From Paraburkholderia sp. Tr-20389 (GTDB lineage: Bacteria > Pseudomonadota > Gammaproteobacteria > Burkholderiales > Burkholderiaceae), in contig NZ_JAAGPD010000003.1 of the NCBI RefSeq assembly GCF_017104565.1, forward strand, positions 124,001 to 188,000: a stretch of DNA of 64,000 bases. Reading direction: 5' to 3'. This document shows positions 8,687 to 16,944 of this stretch, in pieces (positions within the stretch are counted from its first letter, which is position 1; the number at the start of each line of letters is the position of its first letter). Under the pieces are notes generated by a model. That model worked only from the letters and a program-made list of their open reading frames with translations. It made no database searches and was not told the origin of the DNA. The translations under genes were made by a program, and so were the position numbers.

Positions 8687-9331
8687 TGGCATCCGCGATT
8701 TCATGTCGGTGTTCAGGCGTTGCCCCTGTGCGGGGCGGCACCTACTTTTCTTTGCCGCGGCAAAGAAAAGTAGGCAAAAGAAAGCCGCTAACACCGCTAG
8801 CTCTTATGCTTGCCTGCGGGCCCCCAACGGGTCCCGCACTCCACACGGCAACACTTTGCTTTGTGCCCGTTGCCAGCGCCTTGAGCAGGCTCATCACCCA
8901 CTCCAATCACCCGCAGGCAGCCAGCGGCAGCGACTCGTCTGCGCCGCCCAGGTGGCAAACTGTGTGTAGCTTGTCGCGCCACATTCGTTCGCGCTCTTAC
9001 GACACCGATCCCGTTTTTCAGTCCGGAGTGGTGCATATCCAGCGCGACGGCCTACACACAGTTTGCCACCTGGGCGGCAGTCGACTGCCTGGTAAGGCAG
9101 TTAGTGACGCGGGAGTTTGAAGTGGGGGATGCGCATCCAGGAGCGCTGGCAACGCGCGGAAAATAGCATGTTGTCGCGCGAAGGACGGGGACGTTGGGGC
9201 TCCTGGGCGAACACACGGGCTGGCGGTGTTAGCCCGCTTTCTTTGCTTACTTTCTTTGCGGCGGCAAAGAAAGTAAGTGCCGCCCCGCACAGGGGCAACG
9301 CATGAAGCAAGACAACATAACGCGGATGCCA
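8687..9331. repeat. Large imperfect inverted repeat (about 290-bp arms), Burkholderiales intergenic repeat type
   Basis: Left arm about 8687-8979 and right arm about 9042-9331 are inverted imperfect copies around a 60-base centre. Matching blocks include GCGTTGCCCCTGTGCGGGGC (8717 on; reverse at the right end to 9301), AAGAAAG..GCTAACACCGC, and the inner block 8943-8969 / 9052-9078 (CAGGTGGCAAACTGTGTGTAG). Each arm contains a 32-base palindrome: 8742-8773 (perfect) and 9246-9277 (14-bp arms). Overlapping frames here are repeat-derived and not genes. The same kind of element is widespread between genes in this group of bacteria (from memory, not searched). The region 8654-9425 holds nothing else. 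Confidence 0.85.
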
Positions 9332-9425
9332 CCGAAAGCAAAACCGCAAAGCGAAACCCAAAAAGGCGTAGCCCGCGCCGAGAAGGCAACCACAACGACT
9401 AGCGTCGCAGACAAAAAACCAACCC

Positions 9426-12400
9426 CTATTTCAAGGCCCTTGCCAACACCCTGGCAACATGCACAGCCTGAACCCCAGCCCCATCATGAATCTGATGCCG
9501 GCAACTCGTGCCATCCGCCACCACGACGGTGTTGGCATCGACCCCGCGAACAGCGGGCAACAACGACAACTCGGCCATCGCCATTGAAGCCTCATAGTGC
9601 TCGGCCTCATACCCAAAACTCCCGGCCATCCCGCAACACGACGATTCGACCGTCGACACCTTCAACTCAGGAATCCACTTCAACACAGTCTGCACAGGCG
9701 AAAACGCATCGAATGCCTTCTGATGGCAATGGCCATGCACCAGCGCCTGGTTCGCATCATCGAGCGGCTTCAACTCGAGCCGAAGTCGACCCGCCTTATG
9801 CTCGCGAACCAGAAACTCCTCGAATAACATCGCAAGCTTCGACAAACGCTCTGCCTCTTCACCAAAGCCATACTGCAAAAACTCATCCCGCAACGACAAC
9901 AGACAAGAAGGCTCCAACCCGACAACGGCCACACCGCGCTCGATGAACGGCCTGAACGCATCGAGCATCCTGCGCGCTTCGCGCTTCGCCTCATCGACCA
10001 GGCCAGCAGCAAGAAAGGTTCTGCCACAGCACAGCGGACGCTCGCCCGCTCGCGTGTTGAAGTGCACGGTATAACCCGCCGCTTCGAGTACCTTCTGCGC
10101 GGCCCGCGCGTTCTCCGGTTCAATGCTGTTATTGAACGTATCGACGAAGAGCAACACTTCCTTTTGAGCGCTCTCCGCACCCGGCACAGATGAAGAAGCC
10201 TTCACATGGCCACTGCCGAGAAACGGCTTCACGAAGCGAGGCAACGAGCGCTGCGGCGCAAAACCCATCGCGCGCTTGAACCATGGCAACCCGCCGGCAA
10301 ACGCGAACACCCCCGGCATACTGCCCGCGATCGCCGCATAGCGCGGCATGAACGCAATCATCTTTTCGCGCAAACGCAAACCATGCTTTTGCGCCCATGC
10401 GGCGCGCGCCTCGATCTTGAACTTCGCCATGTCGATGCCCGTCGGGCAATCGCGCTTGCAGCCCTTGCACGAAACGCACAAGTCGAGCGTGTCCTTCACG
10501 TCCTGACTCGCGAGACCTTCATCGCCGAGTTGCCCCGACAACGCCAGCCGCAACGTATTCGCACGCCCACGCGTCACGTGCTGCTCGTCCTTCGTCACGC
10601 GATAACTCGGACACATCGTGCCCGCATCGAACTTGCGGCAGTGGCCATTGTTGTTGCACATCTCGACGGCTTTCGCGAGGCCGCCTGCCAGATCATTGCC
10701 AGTGCCCGGCGCGGTCTCCACACCCGTCATCGGATCGCGTTGGACATTCCACACCGACCAGTCGAGCGCCGGCTTCAAAGCACGTTCCTTGTAACCGGGC
10801 GCGAAGCGGAAATTGCGCGCATCGTCCATCTTCGGCGGACGCACGATCTTGTCCGGATTCATCCGGTTGTCAGGATCGAATAGCGCCTTGATCTCGCTGA
10901 ACGCACGGTTGATGCGCGGACCATACTGCCACGCGACCCATTCGCCACGGCACAAACCGTCGCCATGTTCGCCTGAATACGCGCCCTTGTATTCACGCAC
11001 GAGCACCGCTGCTTCTTCCGCAATCGCACGCATCTTCTGCGCGCCGTCGCGGCGCATGTCGAGAATGGGCCGCACGTGCAGCGTGCCGACGCTCGCATGC
11101 GCGTACCACGTGCCTTCCGTGCCGTTGCGATGAAACACTTCCGTCAGCCGGCTCGTGTATTCCGCCAGATGTTCGAGCGGCACCGCGCAGTCTTCGATGA
11201 ACGACACCGGCTTGCCATCGCCCTTCATGCTCATCATGATGTTCAGACCGGCCTTGCGTACTTCCCACAGCGCCTTCTGCTCACCGGCATCGGACATCTG
11301 CACGACGGAATCCGGCAAGCCGAGATCGGCCATCAACTCTGTGAGTCGCTTCAGCGACGCAAGCTGTTCGTCGCGGTTCTCGCCCGCGAATTCGACGAGC
11401 AGAATCGCTTCGGGCCTGCCGACCAGCGCCTTCTCGATCACCGGCCGGAATGACGGGTTGCTCATCGCGAGATCGATCATCGTACGATCGACCAGTTCGA
11501 CGGCAACGGGCTTGAGCTTGACGATGTGCTGCGTCAGATCCATCGCCTGCCAGAAGGTCGGAAAATTCACGACGCCCAGCATCTTGTGCGCAGGCAGCGG
11601 CACGAGCTTCAGCGTCACTTGCCGACTGAACGCGAGCGTGCCTTCAGAACCGACGAGCAGATGCGCGAGGTTCGCAAAACCATCGTCGGAATAGGCGCGC
11701 GGGTTCTGACAATCGAACAGATCGATGTTGTAGCCCGCCACGCGTCGCAACACTTTCGGTACCTGCGCGACGATCTCGTCACGCTCGCGCAACGCAATCG
11801 CCTTCACGGCTTCGACGATCTGCTGCAAGCGCGTGCCCTGCGGCGCATCGCGCAGCGAAGCGAAATGCGCCTGCGTGCCGTCCGCAAGAATCGCGTCGAT
11901 CGCCTCGACGTTGTGAACCATGTTGCCGTATTCGATCGAACGCGAGCCGCACGAGTTGTTGCCCGCCATCCCGCCGATCGTGCATTGCGCCGCCGTCGAT
12001 ACATCCACGGGAAACCACAGGCCATGCGGTTTGAGCCACGCGTTCAGATGATCGAGCACGATGCCCGGCTCGACCGTCACCGTGCACCTGTCCTTGTCGA
12101 ACGCGACGACCTGATTGAGCCATTTGCTCGTATCGATGACGAGCGCTTCGCCGACTGTCTGCCCGCACTGGCTCGAACCCGCGCCGCGCGCGAGCAACGG
12201 CACGTTCTCGCTGCGCGCGACGTCGAGCGCTACGCGCAAATCATCCTGATCGCGCGGCACGACCACGCCGATCGGCATGATCTGATAGATCGACGCATCC
12301 GTCGAATAGCGCCCGCGGCTTGCCGCGTCGAACAGAACGTCGCCGCGCAATTCCTTGCGCAGCCGGTTCGCAAGCGGCGTGCTCATGCGCGCCGCCGACG

Positions 12401-12443
12401 GCACGAGATGAATCGGTTTGACTAGCAGGGTGGCGTTCGACAT
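9426..12443 (-). CDS. FAD/Fe-S D-2-hydroxyacid dehydrogenase, YdiJ-like
   Basis: A 1005-residue fusion of a VAO-type FAD domain and an Fe-S domain, the layout of E. coli YdiJ (1018 aa), a D-2-hydroxyglutarate dehydrogenase. N-terminal FAD signatures are PLLARGAGSSQCGQTVGEAL and GGMAGNNSCGSRSIEYG (about residues 70-150). The middle has a ferredoxin motif, CVSCKGCKRDCPTGID, and the C-terminal part has two CCG-type clusters (RPLCCGR, and SCCGMAGSFGYE near the end). I place the start at 12443 (MSNATLL) because the longer frame runs into the neighbouring gene. It lies 35 bases after the hydratase-like gene, probably cotranscribed. Electron acceptor and substrate here are inferred from the family. 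Confidence 0.85.
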   Translation of the reverse strand: MSNATLLVKPIHLVPSAARMSTPLANRLRKELRGDVLFDAASRGRYSTDASIYQIMPIGVVVPRDQDDLRVALDVARSENVPLLARGAGSSQCGQTVGEALVIDTSKWLNQVVAFDKDRCTVTVEPGIVLDHLNAWLKPHGLWFPVDVSTAAQCTIGGMAGNNSCGSRSIEYGNMVHNVEAIDAILADGTQAHFASLRDAPQGTRLQQIVEAVKAIALRERDEIVAQVPKVLRRVAGYNIDLFDCQNPRAYSDDGFANLAHLLVGSEGTLAFSRQVTLKLVPLPAHKMLGVVNFPTFWQAMDLTQHIVKLKPVAVELVDRTMIDLAMSNPSFRPVIEKALVGRPEAILLVEFAGENRDEQLASLKRLTELMADLGLPDSVVQMSDAGEQKALWEVRKAGLNIMMSMKGDGKPVSFIEDCAVPLEHLAEYTSRLTEVFHRNGTEGTWYAHASVGTLHVRPILDMRRDGAQKMRAIAEEAAVLVREYKGAYSGEHGDGLCRGEWVAWQYGPRINRAFSEIKALFDPDNRMNPDKIVRPPKMDDARNFRFAPGYKERALKPALDWSVWNVQRDPMTGVETAPGTGNDLAGGLAKAVEMCNNNGHCRKFDAGTMCPSYRVTKDEQHVTRGRANTLRLALSGQLGDEGLASQDVKDTLDLCVSCKGCKRDCPTGIDMAKFKIEARAAWAQKHGLRLREKMIAFMPRYAAIAGSMPGVFAFAGGLPWFKRAMGFAPQRSLPRFVKPFLGSGHVKASSSVPGAESAQKEVLLFVDTFNNSIEPENARAAQKVLEAAGYTVHFNTRAGERPLCCGRTFLAAGLVDEAKREARRMLDAFRPFIERGVAVVGLEPSCLLSLRDEFLQYGFGEEAERLSKLAMLFEEFLVREHKAGRLRLELKPLDDANQALVHGHCHQKAFDAFSPVQTVLKWIPELKVSTVESSCCGMAGSFGYEAEHYEASMAMAELSLLPAVRGVDANTVVVADGTSCRHQIHDGAGVQAVHVARVLARALK

Positions 12444-12478
12444 GTGCTGCGATCCACAAAATGGCTTGAAATGCAGGA

Positions 12479-13222
12479 CTATTCGAGCGTGACGCTGACG
12501 GGCCCAAGCCCTTCGATATGTCCGCGCGCGGTGCCCGCATGTTGCGGGAAGAACATGCCCGTATAGGAACCCGTCGTGACGATCATGTCGGGCGTCACTG
12601 CAATGCGATGATGCTGCGTGCAGTGATTGACGAGCCACGTCAGCAAACGGCGCGGGTCGCCACACGGATTCGACGGCGTTGCCTTTACCACGTCCTGTCC
12701 TTCGAAAGCAAAGCTCAGTGCGGGCGCCACGAATGGAAAATCGCGCCGGTACGTCGTGAACTCGCCGACGATCAACGCGCCGTGATTCTGCAAATCCGCG
12801 AGTTGCGCAAGCTTGTCCACATTCGGCCACTGCGCGTAGCGGCTCGCGACGATTTCGATGGTCGCGGCCATTGAATCGATTGCATCGAGCACTTCTACTT
12901 CATGATAGGCGTTCGCAGCAGGTTCGAAACTCCGCCCGAAACGAAACGCAATTTCCAGTTCGAGGCCGAGCGGCTTGTAGTGCGCACGCGGCAGATGCGC
13001 GCCATCTGCGTGCAGATCGGTCGCGGGCAGCGGCGCGCCCTGAATCGCGCCATCGGCGGATTTGGCGCCGATCTTCCAGCCGCCGATGCGCGCGCCGCGC
13101 GTCGCCAGCAACGCATGCTGAATCGCGTACGCGGCGCTCATGTCGGCCGGAACGAGTTCGGGGGAGAGCGACGCGAGCGTCGTATGACCGGCGCGCGCGT
13201 CGGCAAGTTGTCGGATGAGCAT
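12479..13222 (-). CDS. 2-oxopent-4-enoate hydratase / FAA-hydrolase-superfamily protein
   Basis: A 247-residue protein of the MhpD/HpaH hydratase family, which adds water to 2-hydroxy-2,4-dienoates in meta-cleavage pathways. Signatures are GARIGGWKIGAKS (near residue 45), the metal-binding acidic segment LGLELEIAFRFG, and the C-terminal GSYTGMFFPQHAGTARG. Length is near the family's usual 260. It lies between the MFS gene (22 bases upstream) and the YdiJ-like gene, suggesting one operon for an organic acid. The true substrate is unknown. Confidence 0.8.
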   Translation of the reverse strand: MLIRQLADARAGHTTLASLSPELVPADMSAAYAIQHALLATRGARIGGWKIGAKSADGAIQGAPLPATDLHADGAHLPRAHYKPLGLELEIAFRFGRSFEPAANAYHEVEVLDAIDSMAATIEIVASRYAQWPNVDKLAQLADLQNHGALIVGEFTTYRRDFPFVAPALSFAFEGQDVVKATPSNPCGDPRRLLTWLVNHCTQHHRIAVTPDMIVTTGSYTGMFFPQHAGTARGHIEGLGPVSVTLE

Positions 13223-13244
13223 AGTCGGTCAAACGTTAGCGAGT

Positions 13245-14531
13245 TCACGCATTGAAGCGCGTGGCGGGTTGTGCAGCCGGCTCCGTGCCGACCGCGAAAC
13301 GGCTTTCCGGTTGCATGCGGAACGCGAGCACGACGCCGATCGCCATCAGCAACATGCTGCCCGCGAACGGCAATTCCCAGCTGCCGAACGTATCGATCAG
13401 GTAGCCGGACAATACGGGCGAAATGATCGCTGCGAGCGCCGAACCCGTGTTCATCATGCCGCTCGCGGTGCCCGAGTATTCGGGTGCGATGTCCATCGGG
13501 ATCGCCCACATCGGGCCAATCGTCATCTCGGCAAAGAAGAAGCCCGCCGACAGACACACCATCGATACATACAGGTTGTGCGTAAGTAACAACGGCACCA
13601 GCGACGCCAGCGTGAGCAGCATGCAGATCGACACCATCCAGCTACGAGCGCGCCGGAGATTGCCCGTGCGTTCGAACACCTTGTCGGTGACGATGCCGCC
13701 CAGCGTATCGCCGATCACGCCCGCGAAGAACACAGCCGAAGCGAATACCGCCGACTTCTTTAGATCGAGGTGATAGCTATGCAGAAAGTACTGCGGAATC
13801 CAGCTGAGGAAGAGCCACAACGTCCAGCCATAGCAGAAGTACACGACGGTCACGGGCGCCATGCGCTTGAAGAGCGCTTTCCAAGGCAGGTTCGCAGATT
13901 TGGCTTTCGGCGCGGGCAGCACGTCGAGTTCGGCCTGCGTGATGCGGCGATGCTCTTTCGGATACTCGGTGAAGGTCACCGCCCACACCACGACCCACAG
14001 CAGACTGAAGGCGCCGCAAATATAGAACGATTCGCGCCAGCCCCACGTCGTCATCACGAGTACGATCACGCCAGGCGCGACCGCATTGCCGATGCGCGCC
14101 GCCGCGTGCGTGATGCCCTGCGCGAAGCCGCGCTTCTCTTTCGCGACCCAGCGCGACATCGCGGCCGTCGCGGCAGGGAACGTCGCGCCTTCGCCGAAGC
14201 CGAGCAGCACACGTGCAAGAAGCAGCGAAACCAGGCCGCCTGCAAAGCCCGTCAACAGCGTCGCGATGGCCCAGATCGCGCCGCACGCGATCAGCGTGCG
14301 CTTCGCGCCGAACCGGTCGCTCACCCAGCCGCCAATGATCTGAAACACGAGATACGGATATGCAAAGGCCGAGAACACGAGGCCGATTTCCGTATGCGAA
14401 AGATGAAACTCCTTGCCGAAGCCCGCTGCCGCCGTGCTGACGTTGACGCGGTCAAGGTAGGTGATGAAGTACATGATGCATAGCATCAGTAGAACGATAC
14501 TGGTCGCACTGGTCACACGAAACCGCTTCAT
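13245..14531 (-). CDS. MFS transporter, anion:cation symporter (ACS) type
   Basis: A 428-residue inner-membrane carrier with 12 predicted helices. The N-terminus carries YFITYLDRVNVSTAAAGFG, the D-R-x-N-x-x motif of the ACS family (hexuronate, phthalate, tartrate carriers), and the loop motif GGWVSDRFGAKR follows at about residues 68-79. ATG at 14531 with GGAGACAG just upstream. It heads the likely operon with the hydratase and YdiJ-like genes, so it probably imports the organic acid they use. Confidence 0.88.
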   Translation of the reverse strand: MKRFRVTSATSIVLLMLCIMYFITYLDRVNVSTAAAGFGKEFHLSHTEIGLVFSAFAYPYLVFQIIGGWVSDRFGAKRTLIACGAIWAIATLLTGFAGGLVSLLLARVLLGFGEGATFPAATAAMSRWVAKEKRGFAQGITHAAARIGNAVAPGVIVLVMTTWGWRESFYICGAFSLLWVVVWAVTFTEYPKEHRRITQAELDVLPAPKAKSANLPWKALFKRMAPVTVVYFCYGWTLWLFLSWIPQYFLHSYHLDLKKSAVFASAVFFAGVIGDTLGGIVTDKVFERTGNLRRARSWMVSICMLLTLASLVPLLLTHNLYVSMVCLSAGFFFAEMTIGPMWAIPMDIAPEYSGTASGMMNTGSALAAIISPVLSGYLIDTFGSWELPFAGSMLLMAIGVVLAFRMQPESRFAVGTEPAAQPATRFNA

Positions 14532-14786
14532 CGTCTGTCTCCGTTGCTGGTGGACGGCTTGTTCGCGCGGCGTGTTCGGCCTTCATGCCGCGCGAGCCGC
14601 CGTCTGCAGGGTCTGCCGTTGGCATTGGTCGCGTCTGTGGTTCGCTTGCGTCTTTGTCTTTCTGTTCGTTGCGATGCGTCGCGCTGGCCGGGCGCGTTGA
14701 ACTTCGGGAACTGCGTTTTCGTGATGCTGGGCGAAGGAAGCAACGTGTCGCCGTTTGCGCTTCCTTCGTCGTCGGATAACCGGCGC
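14532..14786. other. Intergenic region between MFS gene and aminotransferase
   Basis: About 255 bases between two minus-strand genes; it must hold the promoter of the MFS-hydratase-dehydrogenase set. No convincing hairpin, repeat or short gene was found. Confidence 0.4.
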
Positions 14787-16007
14787 TCAGGCGGCTGCCT
14801 TGAGTTTCGGCGTATTTGGTTGCGACATCAGAAACGCCATCGCAGCGGGCAAGCCGCTTGCAGCAACGGGAACACCCGCTATTTGCAGGCCCATTTCGAC
14901 GCCCGCCAGCGTTGCCATCAGCGTGAGGTCGTTACAGTCTCCGAGATGCCCGATGCGGAACATGCGCCCTTTCATCTTGCCGAGACCCGTCCCGAGCGAC
15001 ATGTCGAAGCGTTCGTAGATGACCTTGCGGACGGCGTCTGCATCGATGCCATCGGGCATCATGACGCCCGTCAGCACGGGGCTATAAACCGACGGATCGT
15101 CGCATTGAATCTCCAGACCCCACGCCCGCACCGCGCGGCGGCAGGCTTCGGCAAGGCGGTCGTGACGCGCGAACACGTTGTCGAGCCCTTCGCCGAGAAT
15201 CATGTCAAGCGCTTCCGACAGCCCGTACAGCAGGTTCGTGTTCGGCGTGTACGGCCAGTAGCCGCTCTTGTTCATTTCGATGATTTCGGTCCAGTCCCAG
15301 AACGCGCGCGGCAGCTTCGCATGCTTGCCCGCTTCGATCGCCTTCGGCGACACCGCGTTGAAACTGATGCCCGGCGGCAGCATCAAGCCCTTCTGCGAGC
15401 CGGACACCGTGACGTCCACACCCCATTCGTCGTGACGATAGTCGGCGCAAGCGAGGCCCGAAATCGTATCGACGAGCAGCAGCGCCGGATGACCCGCCGC
15501 GTCGATCGCGCGGCGCACCGCGGCGATATCCGACGTGACGCCCGTCGACGTCTCGTTGTGCACCACGCACACGGCCTTGATCGCATGCTGCGTGTCCTCG
15601 CGCAGACGCGCTTCGATCATTTGCGGCTGCACGCCGCGCCGCCAGCCTTCGATACCGGGCAAACCGAGAAACTCCGGCTTCAGGCCGAGGCTCTCGGCCA
15701 TCTTCTTCCACAGCGTCGCGAAGTGGCCCGTCTCGAACATCAACACGTGATCGCCGGGGCTCAGCGTGTTCGACAGCGCGGCTTCCCATGCGCCCGTACC
15801 CGACGCCGGATAGATCACGACCGGCTGTTGCGTCTTGAAGATCTTCTTGATGCCGTCCAGCACTTTCAGGCCCAGCGCGCCGAACTCGGGGCCGCGATGG
15901 TCGATGGTCGGATAGCTCATCGCCCGCAAGATGCGGTCGGGCACCGGGCTCGGACCCGGAATCTGCAAAAAGTGGCGGCCTGCGGGATGAAAGTCGAGTT
16001 TCAGCAT
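14787..16007 (-). CDS. Serine-glyoxylate / alanine-glyoxylate type aminotransferase
   Basis: A 406-residue class V aminotransferase very like serine-glyoxylate aminotransferases of methylotrophs. Visible are FLQIPGPSPVPDRILRAM at the N-terminus, PASGTGAWEAALSNTLSPGD, VVHNETSTGVTSDI, the PLP lysine in VSGSQKGLMLPPG, and FRIGHLGD near the end. It transfers an amino group between serine or alanine and glyoxylate-like acceptors. The start at 16007 has AGGAG 8 bases upstream. It is divergent from a GntR regulator, with a perfect palindrome (16029-16042) in its leader, so control by that regulator is likely. True amino donor is not established. Confidence 0.87.
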   Translation of the reverse strand: MLKLDFHPAGRHFLQIPGPSPVPDRILRAMSYPTIDHRGPEFGALGLKVLDGIKKIFKTQQPVVIYPASGTGAWEAALSNTLSPGDHVLMFETGHFATLWKKMAESLGLKPEFLGLPGIEGWRRGVQPQMIEARLREDTQHAIKAVCVVHNETSTGVTSDIAAVRRAIDAAGHPALLLVDTISGLACADYRHDEWGVDVTVSGSQKGLMLPPGISFNAVSPKAIEAGKHAKLPRAFWDWTEIIEMNKSGYWPYTPNTNLLYGLSEALDMILGEGLDNVFARHDRLAEACRRAVRAWGLEIQCDDPSVYSPVLTGVMMPDGIDADAVRKVIYERFDMSLGTGLGKMKGRMFRIGHLGDCNDLTLMATLAGVEMGLQIAGVPVAASGLPAAMAFLMSQPNTPKLKAAA

Positions 16008-16028
16008 CGGTCGATCTCCTCGATTGAA

Positions 16029-16042
16029 TTTTGCATGCAAAA
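16029..16042. promoter_or_regulatory. Palindromic operator candidate 1 for the adjacent GntR regulator
   Basis: TTTTGCATGCAAAA is a perfect 14-base palindrome, 22 bases upstream of the aminotransferase start codon and in its leader. A second copy differing at one base lies at 16147-16160. Confidence 0.7.
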
Positions 16043-16146
16043 AACTATAACAAGATAATCATGACAATCCCAAGGCGGTGTTTACCCTCGCACTACGCCT
16101 GAAAGACTGGCTTGATTTAAAATCGGTGCAAATCGTGCTTGAGGAT

Positions 16147-16160
16147 TTTTGTATGCAAAA
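16147..16160. promoter_or_regulatory. Operator candidate 2, overlapping the gntR start codon
   Basis: TTTTGTATGCAAAA matches operator candidate 1 at 13 of 14 bases. It contains the ATG of the GntR-family gene (16153), so regulator binding here would block its own transcription or translation start. Confidence 0.65.
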
Positions 16161-16878
16161 TTCGGACATTGATGCAGGCCTGACACCGCCTCCCCTGATG
16201 CCGAAGGTCGAACGCCAGCGTTTGCACGACACGGTGGTCGAACACATCCGGCGCTTTATCGTCGAAGGCGTGCTGGAGCCGGGCAAGAAACTGAACGAAC
16301 GCGAACTGTGCGAAACGCTCGGCATTTCGCGTACGCCGTTGCGCGAGGCGCTGAAGGTGCTCGCCGCGGAAGGATTGATCGAGATCGAGCCGAATCGCGG
16401 CGCGTCGGTGTCGAAGATGTCCGAAGCGGAGATGCGAGAAACATTCGAACTGATGAGCGGGCTCGAAGCGTTCTCGGGCGAACTCGCGGCGGAGCGCATC
16501 ACGGCCGCCGAACTCACCGAGATCAAGGCGCTGCATTACGCAATGCTCGCGTGCCGCACGCAGAACGATCTGGCCGGTTACTACAGCCGCAATCAGGCGA
16601 TTCACGACAAGATCAACGAAGCCGCGCGCAACTCGGCGCTGCGTCAGACGTACATCGCGGTGAACCGCAGATTGCAGGCGCTGCGCTTTCGCTCGAACTT
16701 TCAGATCCCAAAGTGGGACAGCGCGATTCATGACCACGATGAAATGCTCAAGGCGCTGGAAGCGCGCGACGGCAAGCGTTTGAGCACGATCTTGCGTCAG
16801 CATCTGCTCGACAAACGCGATGCGGTGCTGCAGATTCAATCGCGGGAAGATGCGGCGGCTGCGAAGTTGAAGGCCTGA
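16153..16878 (+). CDS. GntR-family (FadR/FCD type) transcriptional regulator
   Basis: A 241-residue repressor-type protein. The N-terminal winged HTH (about residues 20-85) contains PGKKLNERELCETLGISRTP and LREALKVLAAEGLIEIEPNRG; the C-terminal helical FCD domain has the metal/ligand His motif YYSRNQAIHDKINEAA and a second His near SAIHDHDEML. ATG at 16153 with GAGG 8 bases upstream is chosen over an upstream in-frame start because the family begins just before the HTH. It is divergent from the serine-glyoxylate-type aminotransferase, with two near-identical palindromes between and across the starts, pointing to shared autoregulation. Confidence 0.88.
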   Translation: MQNSDIDAGLTPPPLMPKVERQRLHDTVVEHIRRFIVEGVLEPGKKLNERELCETLGISRTPLREALKVLAAEGLIEIEPNRGASVSKMSEAEMRETFELMSGLEAFSGELAAERITAAELTEIKALHYAMLACRTQNDLAGYYSRNQAIHDKINEAARNSALRQTYIAVNRRLQALRFRSNFQIPKWDSAIHDHDEMLKALEARDGKRLSTILRQHLLDKRDAVLQIQSREDAAAAKLKA

Positions 16879-16894
16879 TTCAGGGCTTGAAAAG

Positions 16895-16926
16895 AAAAAC
16901 GCACGGCTCGATGCCGTGCGTTTTTT
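16895..16926 (+). terminator. Strong Rho-independent terminator after gntR
   Basis: ACGCACGGC and GCCGTGCGT form a 9-bp stem with a 5-base loop, flanked by A5 and T6 runs, so it may work in both directions between the convergent gntR and MFS genes. Confidence 0.9.
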
Positions 16927-16944
16927 ATTGAAGCAACCGACACA

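Noticed and set aside
8687-9331. Insertion sequence or transposon remnant
   Set aside because: No transposase-like frame lies between or next to the arms and no target-site duplication is visible; kept as a repeat element.
8497-9395. Several 60-200-codon frames on both strands between 8460 and 9400
   Set aside because: They lie in the inverted repeat or run on from the aminotransferase gene and repeat the same peptides in both arms, as expected for repeat DNA rather than genes.
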